A stretch of DNA of 21,397 bases from Chara braunii (GCA_003427395.1 BFEA01000254.1:1388539-1409935), one strand, 5' to 3'. Shown: positions 1 to 8,935, numbered from the stretch's first letter. Numbers and translations: made by a program. The notes: generated by a model not told the origin, from the letters alone.

Positions 1-60
<60 letters not shown>
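1..60. repeat. (GA)30 microsatellite at window edge
   Basis: Thirty uninterrupted GA dinucleotides open the window, so the true array may extend further left. Two similar arrays occur inside the window (GA near 4.6 kb, CT near 10.95 kb). Confidence 0.97.
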
Positions 61-62
<2 letters not shown>

Positions 63-149
63 AGGTAAGTCTCCAACCCTGTGGCTTGCCTCATGCTATT
101 TTCATCGATAGGATAAGCAAAATCAAATGAATCTTTCACGAAGGGCAGT

Positions 150-350
150 TAGAGGGGATAGGGGGCGGCTAGGGGCGGCTGGGGATAGTTAGGAGTGGTT
201 AGGGGAGGGTGAGTCACAAATGCGGATGGTTAGGGGCGGTTAGGGGTGGCGGTTAGGTGCAGTTGGGGACATTTAGGGGCAGTTAAGTGTGGTTGAGGAC
301 AGTTAGGTGTGGTTAGGGGAGGGTGGGTCACAAGTGTGGATGATTATGGG
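150..350. repeat. G-rich degenerate minisatellite with telomere-like core
   Basis: The + strand repeats variants of a roughly 10-base unit, GGTTAGGGGC, with many runs of three to five G. A longer segment is also duplicated: 197-234 and 311-348 both read GGTTAGGGGAGGGTG followed by a GTCACAA and GATG section, 114 bases apart. The TTAGGGG core resembles telomeric repeats but is too irregular to be a working telomere. G-quadruplex formation is plausible from the G-run spacing; that is inference. Confidence 0.8.
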
Positions 351-700
351 TGGGTGCATACAATTGTGGGTGGGTACGGGTGGGTAGNGGTNAAAAACNN
401 NCGGTTGNGTACNGTANAGGTGGTTAACAAAAGGTTTGGGTGTAGGTGGCCATGGGTAGTTTTGAAACAGAAAGTCCATGGGCAGTTATGGGCAGTTACA
501 GTCTGAAGGGGTTCAGATAGGGCAGGTACGGGTACACTTTTTTTTTTTTTTGGCAGGTAAGGATGGGTAAAGGTTCGGTAGCCCATTTATACAGTGGGTA
601 TGGGTGGTTAGTTTTCAAAGAGGGCATGGGTAGGTAAGGTACAGGTATTAAAAAAAATCCCAGTTGCCACCTCTGGAAATCAGGGATCTGGTGCAAATAC
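351..700. repeat. GGGTA/GGTAC-rich degenerate tract with Ns
   Basis: A second G-rich texture follows, built on GGGTGGGTA, GGGTACGGGT and GGTAAGG-type words. Unresolved bases lie at about 388-417 and a T run at 539-551. No reading frame here looks like protein. The Ns suggest this stretch was hard to sequence or assemble. Confidence 0.6.
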
Positions 701-1018
701 CGAAATTCACTCGCTCCTCCAAGATCCATCCTCGCTGCACTGACATTTACGAGGTGAAGAAAGTTAGCGCGCAAGGCTAGCACTCCGTGAAACCGGTTCC
801 CAGACACAGTACGCAAACCAGGTCCGACTCACTGACTCGCCACGTTGTTGCCCTTCATCCATTTCGGCCATCGTTGGACCCCGATCACACCCCTTCCCCG
901 TTCAGACCTTCCTCTTCTTCTTCCTCCTCGTCCTATCCTGCTTCTTCTTCCTCTCTCCAATTTGTTCCGCCTTTTTGTGTTGAGATCTTGATCGCGCAGG
1001 ATGAACCATCGCCATTAG

Positions 1019-2869
1019 GAGCATGAGCCGATCGAAGATTTACAGGCACCGATCGCGGATCACTTGTTGCGGCATCGGTTTAATGACATCCAGCAAGTGA
1101 ACATACTGGGGCCTAGCATTGTGGATCTCACCACGTATTCGCTCTTGTGTGAGCGGGTGACATATGCAGGGATGTATGTGGACATAATGCACCTGCCTGG
1201 TCGAAAGTCCACGAGGGTGTTCATCAGATTCCGCGCGCTTCGGGTGGCGACCAACTTCCTGCACAGCATCGCCACATTCATCGGCGATTTGACGCTCTTG
1301 GTGGAGTCGCATCTGGAACCGGCGCGGAATTTCTTATGGGATTACGTGGTACAAGTGGCGAGATCGGTGGCAGCGGCGCATGAACGGGGTAGCCATTGCT
1401 CCATGGTCTACGAATCGCTGCAGCGACGGGCGCTAGACTGCCCACTAGCGCTAGTGCCTCATCTACCCACACTCGTTCCCCCCGTTGACCCCCTCAACAT
1501 CCAAGTCGTTCCCCCTCCCTCATACTAAATACCGCCCTTCTTCTCTTACACCACCCTTCCCTAGCAACTCATGGAGAGTCTCTACCCCAAGTGCAACTTC
1601 GCAAAGTATCTGTTGGAGCTTGTTGACGTAGAGTCGTTGTCGTTCGCCGACGAAAACACGTGGGAGCTACATCAAGCACTGTATCGATCCGTGGTGCTGG
1701 GCATGTTCCAGTTCTACGTGGAATACGATGACCACAACATCGACAAGCACTTGCTCGTATATAACGTAATTTCGAGACCCAAACCGGAGCAGAAGGACGG
1801 GACTGTGGCACTATATCCGTTCGGGAAGATCGGAACGAACAGGTCAGGACTATTGGAGCTCATCCACATTAAGCTACTGTCCATCGCACACGTGATTGCC
1901 AACGAAGAAAAGGATCTCCAAGCCCGGTAGGAGATGGCATCAGCTCCGCGGAGAACGTACCACGCGTTGATCATACCAGACTACCTTCCGCGGACGGAAG
2001 AGAAGGTGGTGGACTTCAGCGACGGGAAACAGTTGCGGCCTCCCTCATCCTATTCAAGGCGGCAGCCTCGAAGACACACAGGAAGGCTCTCAAGAAGAGA
2101 CGACACCAGCCATCGCCAAAAGCACAAGGGAGTCGAGTAGGACCTGGGGAAGAAGTGGTCCAGCCCGTGCCTACGCAGAGGTCCGATCCCATTCCGAAGA
2201 GCAATGCCACACCCATCGAGGGACCTCTGCCTGACGAAGGAGTACGGACAGGCGGATCGCAGATACGAAGGAGCCACCTGGAGGAGACCCCGCCCCTGCC
2301 ACTCCTCCCCGACCTCAATCCCGGTGGATCAAGCCCATCCGCACCAGCAGGAGGAGGAGGAATGGGAGTACCATATCCCACATCCAGACCCCCCATGCTC
2401 CCAAGACCTTTCCGTTTTCGCCAGTCACCATAGGGGGCCCCGGTCACTGACCGTAATAGTTCCTCCGAGCCAGAGCGTCCACCCGACAGACGTCGAGTTC
2501 ATGGTGGAGCCTGCAACAATCAGGCTCGAAGCAATCGAGGGGGGCCCACATCATGATCTCGCATAGGAGCCGTTTTTACAGCCGCCGTTTAAAGGATGTG
2601 TGGCGACCAGAATGGCAGGGATGCTGATCTACTAGGCCGGCCAGCGACCGAACATCATGTAGCCCTTCCTCGTTATCGCGGTGCTCATGAGGGAGGGGAG
2701 GTCGTATACCGGGACCCATCTGGTGATGACGGGTTTCGAGACCCACCCAGTGTGACGACGAGTCGTCCGGGCCATTGCGGATCTGGCGCCATCCTATCGC
2801 ACGTGCCGAGGGAATTTCTTTACCCCTCCTTCATCCAACACCACTTCAACGAAGTGGAGGCGCCAATGA
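1019..2869 (+). pseudogene. Unrecognised protein-coding region, broken by stops and a frameshift
   Basis: I do not recognise the family. One frame (starting at 1019) reads as ordinary globular protein for long stretches: 1019-1525, 1571-1927, about 2440-2563 and on to 2869. Examples are WELHQALYRSVVLGMFQFYV near 1661-1720 and ATIRLEAIEG near 2514. It is interrupted by TAA at 1526, TAG at 1562, 1928, 2564, 2633 and 2660, and TGA at 2753; sense-like sequence continues directly after most of them. Between about 2035 and 2430 the sense frame moves by one base (a Lys/Arg-rich then Pro-rich segment) and then returns. TAG, TAA and TGA can each arise from CAG, CAA and CGA by one C-to-T change, as expected for a methylated, silenced sequence. 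No signal peptide or zinc motif is seen. The frame just upstream (787-1026) is Ser-rich and may be a leader or non-coding. It could be a lineage-specific gene or part of a transposon. Confidence 0.5.
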
Positions 2870-3690
2870 ATCCAACTGCGTTAGCAGCCTTTCTCCCCCT
2901 CTTCCTCCCCCTCTCAATCCAAAGATCGACCTCTTCCTCTGGACCTTTCCTTCTTCTTCTTCTTGATCAAAAATGTCGTGTGTCAGCACACGCTGTAGGA
3001 ATATATATACAAAATATATATAAAATACATTTTTTATGATGATTGGTTGTTTACCAATCGGGCCAGCTGACGATGAAGAGGCCGCCCGGGTGTACAATCA
3101 GGGGACAAAAGGGCAGCGAGGCGGGATGAATCGAAGTAGATTAGGCAATGATCCGTGCCAACTGACGATGAAAAGGCCGCGCGGATTCTTAGAGTCATTA
3201 GGACACATATACAGCGGTCAGAAGGCTGCTAATTTTTTTCGAACCCCCTGCGCATCAAAGATGTGATAAGCCAGGATCCGTACTCAGCGGCTTCCCGTAT
3301 CCTTACAGGAAAATCCCACGTAAGCCTCAGATGGGTTCTAGACGATTGGGAGTAGCAGGGCTTATTTTTTCCTTTTTCTCCTTTATTCTTTTTCTTTTTT
3401 TTCTTTCTTGAAGAGAGAAGAGGGACAGAACAGAATAAGGACTGTCCGTGATGTCCTTCTCACGTGGCCGTTTAACGACCGTGCCAAAAAATCCAAGAAA
3501 CAGTCAGGAATTAGCGTGGGTAGGAATTTTGAAGTTTTTGTGCGCGAGGCTGTTTTTCAATTTTCTGTGCGCCGCGTAAACCCACTGCCCCGCTTCGCAT
3601 CCCTGCCCTGTCTTCCCTTCTTTCCACACATTTCCTTCTTGCATGTCTCTTCGACTTGCCTCGAGCAAAGTCTGATCCACTCCTTATGTG
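2870..3690. other. Intergenic stretch, pyrimidine-rich tracts and short repeats
   Basis: No gene is supported. There are CT-rich tracts at 2890-2965 and 3359-3408. A small perfect hairpin lies at 2977-2992 (CGTGTG, loop TCAG, CACACG), followed by AT-rich TATATA words. A 23-base segment is repeated with two mismatches at 3063-3085 and 3158-3180 (CCARCTGACGATGAARAGG core). Confidence 0.6.
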
Positions 3691-3708
3691 TCATCGCGAA
3701 CAATTGGT

Positions 3709-3785
3709 TGTGTAATTGGGATGGGCGGATCAATGTGGTGAGAGCGAAAGGTGCATACCACTTGAACGGCCACCCCAATTACACA
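3709..3785. repeat. 12-bp perfect inverted repeat
   Basis: TGTGTAATTGGG at 3709-3720 is mirrored by CCCAATTACACA at 3774-3785, leaving a 53-base loop. It lies about 120 bases upstream of the TATA box at 3906, so it could be a regulatory element or a hairpin. No function is established. Confidence 0.75.
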
Positions 3786-3905
3786 GATCGTTCAACTCGC
3801 CTCCTTCGATCATTCTGGAACTGTTACCCCGACCCTTCTTTTGCCCTGCTCATCTACACCCCATATTACCCGCACCTTGCGCTGGCTCCCCGCCGCCTTT
3901 CGCGG

Positions 3906-3942
3906 TATAAATTCTCGCAACCCCTTCCTCTCCCTCTCTTTG
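3906..3942 (+). promoter_or_regulatory. Plant-type core promoter: TATA box plus Y-patch
   Basis: TATAAAT at 3906-3912 sits in a GC-rich context, which makes it stand out. It is followed by an uninterrupted pyrimidine-rich stretch at 3921-3942 (CCCCTTCCTCTCCCTCTCTT), matching the CT-rich 'Y patch' common between TATA box and start site in plant promoters. Transcription would be expected to start near 3935-3945. The pair points to a + strand transcript entering the short ORFs at 3968 and 4013. Confidence 0.55.
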
Positions 3943-3967
3943 ATCTCGGTTGCAAGTTGTGCGAGCT

Positions 3968-4000
3968 ATGCGCGAGATCTGCGGCGTCGAACAGGCTTGA
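3968..4000 (+). CDS. Possible upstream ORF, 10 codons
   Basis: The first ATG after the predicted start site opens a ten-codon frame (MREICGVEQA) ending in TGA at 3998-4000, 12 bases before the next ATG at 4013. This is the layout of an upstream ORF in a 5' leader. Such frames also occur by chance, so the call rests only on position. Confidence 0.25.
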   Translation: MREICGVEQA

Positions 4001-4001
4001 C

Positions 4002-4010
4002 AAACCCTAG
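4002..4010 (+). promoter_or_regulatory. Telobox-like motif in putative 5' leader
   Basis: AAACCCTAG matches the plant telobox core AAACCCTA, usually found near the start site or in the leader of translation-related genes in land plants. Here it lies two bases upstream of the ATG at 4013 and about 65 bases after the predicted start site. Confidence 0.45.
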
Positions 4011-4012
4011 TG

Positions 4013-4135
4013 ATGGGCGGAGTGACGGCGCGGGGCAGGTTAAGTGATAGACTTGCGGCTATGGTTGTCGATGCTTCGGAGGGATTGGGGGTTGGGCGCA
4101 GGGCGGCCATCCGTGCGAGAAATTATGTGTACTAA
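4013..4135 (+). CDS. Small ORF, 40 aa, or first coding exon of an unresolved gene
   Basis: ATG at 4013 follows a TATA box, Y-patch and telobox, and opens a 40-residue frame ending in TAA at 4133-4135. The product starts MGGVTARGRL and is rich in Ala, Gly and Arg, with no domain I recognise. It may be a complete small protein, or the start of an exon whose donor site I could not place; GT dinucleotides are present in its 3' part but none has a strong donor context. Acceptor-like sites follow at about 4261 (TTGTCCAG) and 4300 (GCGCGCTTACAG), but no convincing second exon was found. Confidence 0.3.
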   Translation: MGGVTARGRLSDRLAAMVVDASEGLGVGRRAAIRARNYVY

Positions 4136-4586
4136 GGACTCACTTTATCTCCATTGTTGCTTTGTCTCCATGTGATGTGTGTGTGGTCCCGATGCATGGG
4201 TATTCTGTCGTATGCATGCGGTGGTACAAAAGTTTACGGATGAATTGAATGTCTCATTGTCCAGGAAGACTTGACGAGTATGTGTGTGTGCGCGCTTACA
4301 GGCACATTGGTGGAGATTGCTGGGTGTCGACCGTCTGCATGAATGGACGAGTGTGTTGGTCCCTCCTCCCTTCCCCGATCCCTCTTTCGTGCTTAACGCT
4401 GCGTGTACGCGCATCACTTGCGCCAACCTCTTTTCTGTCTCTTTCTCTCCCTTTGTGCGCGGATTGGGATCCAGGCGAAACAAGTGATTTCACTCGATAA
4501 ACCAGAGAGATCAGTCGTTCGCATCTCCCCAAGCAGTTGATATCTCCGCAACTTAACAGTCCCCTGATCCCCGACTCAGCATTTGA

Positions 4587-4638
<52 letters not shown>

Positions 4639-5383
4639 CGTCGCAGTACACACTCGTCCCCACGAACGCAAGCACGGGCCCTTGCCGGTCTCTCGCAACG
4701 CGTTACCGTCCCTCCGGATCGCAGACAACAACAACATATGCTACGACGCGAACGTGTCGATCTGGCTGCATAACCCCACTGGGGCCTGCCATATCGGAGG
4801 GAGTGGGTTTGTGTTGTTTGATAGGTTCTCTTCCCCTCCCCTGATATTGCCCTACACCGATCTCACGGTGTTGCCCTGCTCAGCGGCACACGCGACATGG
4901 CAGCCTCGGTTTAATTGACGCTGGTGTCGTCAAGGGGATTCTTGTTCCTGGCGGAGATTGGTCCTATGGTACATGGGTGCGGCTCCGTTCCCAGAACTCT
5001 CACGCAACGTGGGCACACTCCCGGCTAATTTTCGAACTTGGTTTCCTTCAGTTTACCCCGCCCTCAACGACCCTGTGCCAGGATGTCCACGTGGGCTCGA
5101 CGAGTCTGACATCGAGGCCTGAGATTTCCGAACCAACCGCCCCAAGCCCGGCACCCCAGGGAATGGCAAAACCCAGTTCCTCGTCGTTTTCTTCCTTTTG
5201 TTCATCCTTCCTTCCCTTTCCTTTTGAGCGTTCCCCTTTCCATCGAGGGTCATACGGACTGAGCTTTATTCGGTCCCTTGCCCTCGACGATGGCTCAAAC
5301 CCCCAACGAGGCTACTCTCATAGGTGATTCAACCCCACGGCCAAGAATCCCCCATTTCCGAACCAAATGCCTCAAGATCTTAA
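4136..5383. other. No supported gene; GA microsatellite inside
   Basis: The stretch holds a GA array, T/C-rich patches near 5170-5230, and ATG-led open frames without protein-like features. A frame from ATG 5290 to 5502 starts plausibly (MAQTPNEATL) in a good start context and may be the 5' side of the retroelement remnant that follows, but I could not connect the two. Confidence 0.5.
4590..4633. repeat. (GA)n microsatellite
   Basis: About 22 AG dinucleotides with one late interruption by AAAG. The same motif occurs at 1-60 and, on the other strand, at 10930-10973. Confidence 0.95.
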
Positions 5384-6652
5384 GCCCGGAGGCGGTTGAC
5401 CCATTGGTATGTAGCAAACAACAAGGGGGAGGAGAAGGTGGTATGGAAAGTGAAGGAAATAACCCCAACTGGATTCAGACTGGTGGAGGAGTGGATGTGT
5501 GAGGGGAACACAAATGGGCTAAGAAAGCGGTGTGATCAGACGATACGGCAATGGACAAGTCCACCACAGGCCAGGATAGTAGTATCTCTGCTATCCAGCA
5601 GCCAGCCTGCAACCACTTGGATCGGCCGCACTACATTACGTCAGCTTCAGATAGACCCACTTGCATGGAGTTGGAACAGACCAGTGCCGCTCGGATCAGA
5701 GAAGGCTCCAGTTAACCTCTCAGAGTACAACTCGAGGGTAGGTTATGAGCAGGCTAACAGATCATCCAGGACACCGTCCGGAGTGGCAGTAGCCAGATGG
5801 ACAGCAGTGTTGGGCAACGGCATACCAGTCACGGAGCATCAACTCGAGCTGTTGTGGAAGACACTTTGCAATTTACCGAACGGGAAGCAGGTAAGTATTC
5901 TGTGGTTACTCTCCATCATGGAACCCCCCTCCGCTGTCTGGTTGCTGGGAAGAGGAGTGGTGGCCGTTCCCGGTGTCACTGGCCTTTTGAGTCCACGAGG
6001 CACCTGTGGTGGGAATGCCCAGCTTCAAGATGAATTTGGACGTGGTGGGACCGCCACTAGAAGGAACTGGGTGTCGGGAAGCTAGATTTGGACGAGCACT
6101 GCGTGCTGTTTGGTTTTCTGCCAACCGGTATGGAAGGAAGGAAAGGGTGGGGCTACATCGCAAACATACTACGAGGCATAATCTGCAAAGTGATTTGGGA
6201 TGACAGAAACAGGGCAACGTTTGGCAAACACCCTATGTCAGACACAGATACAGATGTGACTCAAGGCCGGGGTCAAGCATGCAATTAAGGTAGACTGGAG
6301 GAGAAAGACGAGAGCATGGAGCAGCCGGAAACAGAGGTCCTGGTTCTTACGAACCTGGGCTCGGGGAAACAGGCTGGCTGCACTCCACTCAAACCAGGGA
6401 CTGGTGATTTCCAATTGCCAATGGGTGTTCGATCATCCATTGGCAAAACTCAGTAGAATAAGTTAGAGATGTGACAAACCAGGACACTCGATTAAGCAGG
6501 GCCGCTGTGGGCCTTTAGGGGAGTTGTCAGTAGGGCCAGGACTATGTCCTCTGCGCCGTGCTAGTCACAGATTTAGGATAGAACGGTTAGCCTCATTTAC
6601 AGACGGTGATCCGGTTCTACCCAGCTGCTCAGGGTCTTATTTCACAAAGTAA
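5384..6652 (+). mobile_element. Decayed C-terminal part of a LINE-type (non-LTR) retrotransposon ORF2
   Basis: The frame at 5384-5950 reads RRLTHWYVANNKGEEK and later a Trp-rich segment, LWKTLCNLPNGKQ, then shifts by one base to a frame with ESTRHLWWECPASR (about 5988-6030) and HCVLFGFLPTG to VIWDDRNRATFGK (6097-6228). The His-x4-Cys of HLWWECP followed, about 60 residues on, by a W-x-x-RN-x-x-F motif is the pattern of the reverse-transcriptase zinc-binding (zf-RVT) region at the end of plant-type LINE ORF2 proteins. TGA at 6031 and TAG at 6058 sit where Trp is likely. A second shift near 6262 leads into a basic segment (VDWRRKTRAW) to TAG at 6464. Beyond that stop the frame stays open to 6652 and includes RCDKPGHS, like half of a CCHC knuckle. 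No RT catalytic motif or A-tail is seen, so this is a 5'-truncated, dead copy. The family assignment is good; the subfamily is unknown. Confidence 0.65.
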
Positions 6653-6953
6653 GTTACGGTTATCTTAATGCCAGGGCTGCACCGCCATGCCAGATTAGGA
6701 ACTAGATAGACCGAGGGAACTTGATAGCTGGAAATTCCGCAGGCGACCTCGATACAACTGCCCTCACTATCATCGCTATTTGCTCTAGCATAGTCGAACA
6801 TCACCTCATTGTTTGCAATGACGAGGATCGATCATCATCAACTCCACAAAAAGCGTAGATTGATCATAACCACCTTGACAAAAGCTGAGAACACAAATAC
6901 AAAATCATTCGACCCGAGACGAGACTATCGAGTCAGAAAGTGGCTACAAAACT
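6653..6953. other. No gene or repeat recognised
   Basis: Unremarkable sequence between the LINE remnant and repeat copy A. No A-rich LINE tail or target-site duplication could be seen. Confidence 0.5.
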
Positions 6954-7359
6954 GGTGATCTATGAGAATCACCTTCTTATGCAACTCAGCGGCACGCACG
7001 GAAGTCCTAAAAGTTAAAACACTTGCGTGCTGGGAATGCCAACCTGAGAGAGGAATAGAATGGGATAATACAATAATCACCTTGTCTGCAAAAGCGGAGG
7101 ACACCAATCCAGAACGTGGCTATCGACCGACCAGTGTACCACCTCACACTGCTACTCACCGATATGCAAAGACGTCCTAAAAGTTCAGCACTTGCATGCT
7201 GGGAATTCCAGCGTAAGAGAAGATCTAATGGGAGAGGACGTCATGGATCGGCGAATGGACATAGGACAAGTCCCAAGTTCGCACACACCTAAAAGATACA
7301 CGTCCATAGTCTAATCTATGAACAAATGGGACTGCCCACACTCCAATTAATTAGTAAGC

Positions 7360-7375
7360 ATATCATGCATGATAT
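7360..7375. repeat. 16-bp perfect palindrome containing an RY motif
   Basis: ATATCATGCATGATAT is its own reverse complement. Its centre, CATGCATG, is the RY/Sph element bound by plant B3 factors in seed-type promoters. It lies in the part of copy A that is replaced by other sequence in copy B. The functional meaning is unknown. Confidence 0.5.
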
Positions 7376-7555
7376 CCATGAACCGCTAGCGATGAAAGAT
7401 GACTCGTCTCATCGCCTGTGATGTCTGGGAATAAATTACACAACCACCCGATCAACACACCTAAACAAGTCTCACATCAGCAAGAAGCCTCAGCTGTGGG
7501 CACTGCAGAAGACCATGAGCTTCATCAAATATCCGCTTATATAGATTACATCGGA

Positions 7556-7593
7556 AACCGCGGTTTTGGATATGAAAGAGAAGGACCGCGGTT
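7556..7593. promoter_or_regulatory. Paired ACCGCGGTT palindromic motifs
   Basis: AACCGCGGTT (7556-7565) and ACCGCGGTT (7585-7593) are 29 bases apart, and both are retained unchanged in copy B. A TATATA-like word precedes them in copy A (about 7540) but is altered in copy B. They could be protein binding sites; nothing else supports that. Confidence 0.25.
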
Positions 7594-7763
7594 CAACATC
7601 CTGACGTGAATCCTGTAGAACGTAATGAGCTGAAAATAACAAAAATCGAAAAAGAAGAAACCAAAGTGCAAGGTCGTTTTTGGACAGTGAATCACGTACC
7701 CCAGCTCACAATTAGTGGCTCTGTTATGGACGAACAAAACAACACATTAATTTACCAATACAT

Positions 7764-7915
7764 TCCACCAAAACGTCAGTAGCTGACCAGAAACAGCCAA
7801 CACCGGAGTTCACAAACCAAAGTCACAAAACACGATTCCCAACCANACATGATGAGGAAACATTATCTCATATCTCCCACCAGATACNCTTCGCAATTAC
7901 GCTCAACACCTGTGA
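7764..7915. other. 3' flank of the NHL-like gene, with Ns
   Basis: Sequence between the edge of repeat copy A and the stop codon of the minus-strand gene. It contains unresolved bases at 7846 and 7888. No gene is seen. Confidence 0.5.
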
Positions 7916-8558
7916 TTAGCATGCCAATAGANCGTCGTCAATCGACAAGTCAGGTAACACAACCTGGTAGAGAAGGGGACTGGAAGAGGAGATTGCGTGT
8001 GTAGGGGAGGGCGGGAGGGAAGGGGGCGAGAAGGGAGGGAAGAACCCGTNCACTGAGGGGGATTTATATGCTTGCAACTCGGAACACCNAAGAAGGAAGC
8101 TTACATAGACACAAGGAGAGGCTAGACACAAAGAGAGGAATTGAAGATTCACTTACATGGATCCTTGGAGACCTCAGGCCGACATACACCGCTTTGGCAT
8201 CCAGTATGCCCGTTAAAGTGACAATAACCAGATCGTTCGTGATGTTTTGACTCAGCACCGACAGTAGCGATTCATCAAGCTCCTTAGGAGTCGACCAGCC
8301 AACAGTGACATTTTTATCACTCCGCTTTCCCTGCGAGAAGGGCGGGAGAGAAGCTTCACCGATCGGTCAAGTTCGCTCCGGAGTGAACGGTCAGCGTGTA
8401 GTTGGTCTTGTATTCGATCTCCACCTTGTTAGGATTGTGCGACCGCAGAGCCGCAGGAAGAAGTACAAGCCCAGGGCAATGGGCCCCGTTAACATGACGA
8501 TGCAGGAGAGGCAACATAGCACTCCTATTTCGATAGACTTCGCACAGTAGAAGCACAT
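7916..8558 (-). pseudogene. LEA_2 / NDR1-HIN1-like (NHL) membrane protein gene, damaged
   Basis: Known NHL proteins have a short cytosolic end, one membrane segment, then an extracytosolic LEA_2 domain containing NPN and LPPF-type motifs; many act in stress or defence responses. Here ATG at 8558 starts MCFYCAKSIEIG followed by a hydrophobic segment (VLCCLSCIVMLTGPIALGLY). Next, in another frame, comes HNPNKVEIEYKTNYTLTV, and then, back in the first frame, GEASLPPFSQGKRSDKNVTV and LVIVTLTGILDAKAVYVGL, in family order. The two frame changes (near 8440 and 8360) cancel out. About 30 residues usually found between membrane segment and NPN are missing. Exon 1 ends at 8157 before GTAAGT; the intron 7964-8156 ends CTACCAG, and exon 2 gives VVLPDLSIDD and a stop at 7916-7918 in phase. 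N-glycosylation sites NYT, NLT, NVT and NIT fit an exported domain. It is probably a pseudogene, though the indels could be sequence errors, since Ns occur nearby (7932, 8050, 8089). Confidence 0.6.
7964..8156 (-). other. GT-AG intron of the NHL-like gene
   Basis: On the minus strand the intron begins GTAAGT and ends with a pyrimidine-rich run and CTACCAG. It is 193 bases long and phase 0. Splicing joins SPRIH to VVLPDLSID, a fitting last strand for a LEA_2 domain. The intron contains Ns and a C-rich stretch. Confidence 0.5.
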
Positions 8559-8624
8559 TGCATGGTGTGGATACAGGGAGCGAACGAGACAATCCCAATC
8601 GTCCTCCGTCCGTCTTCTACGGTG

Positions 8625-8735
8625 GATACACACGTGAGTATCACGCGTACACTCTCTCTTGATCTGTACTACGTCACCGGCAGCTGTCCGCTCTCGCTTC
8701 GGGGTCACTTCATGTCACCCCACGTCGTCACGGAA
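8625..8735 (-). promoter_or_regulatory. ACGT-type motifs on the 5' side of the NHL-like gene
   Basis: A G-box palindrome CACGTG lies at 8631-8636, about 75 bases upstream of the gene's ATG. TACGTCA at 8670-8676 reads TGACGTA on the gene's strand (as-1/TGA type), and another CACGTC is at 8721. Such ACGT-core sites are common in stress-responsive plant promoters. No clear TATA box was found for this strand. Confidence 0.35.
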
Positions 8736-8935
8736 TACCACCTTGCATCGCCTGTGATCGGATTTCGTGTACACTGAGACCTACGCAGCACAACATATAG
8801 AAAGTACGAAAAGTAGTCTCACAAATACTTATAGACAGCGAGCTCGCCCGGCAAACCTGAACAGCCGACGGCCAGATGAAGAGGGGCCCACATCAACAAC
8901 GAAATTGACGAGCACCCGCCGCTTTTTTTAGCAGT

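Larger units (their letters stand above)
6954..7763. repeat. Large dispersed repeat, copy A
   Basis: This segment matches 20111-21397 in the same orientation, about 13.6 kb away. Shared landmarks include CAAAAGCGGAGGACACCAAT (7087-7106), CTGCTACTCACCGATATGCA (7149-7168) and GTTCGCACACACCTAAAAG (7278-7296). The last 305 bases (7459-7763) match 21093-21397 without indels and with only six substitutions. The earlier part differs by many substitutions and by tandem expansions found only in copy B. The match is still running at the window end in copy B, so the true right boundary lies at or beyond 7763. It is not recognised as a known transposon. Confidence 0.85.

Noticed and set aside
1019-2869. 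Alternative genetic code (TAG or TAA read as Gln)
   Set aside because: Attractive from the stop pattern, but there is a frameshift in the same region, a TGA is also involved, and no intact gene in the window uses TAG internally. Decay by C-to-T change is simpler.
3408-4010. 200-codon + strand ORF
   Set aside because: It runs across the inverted repeat, TATA box and Y-patch, starts in a purine run and has no domain; more likely chance openness.
7546-7737. Similar minus-strand ORFs in repeat copies A and B (63 and 66 aa)
   Set aside because: The six substitutions mostly change the residue, the start is not ATG, and the product has no protein-like features.
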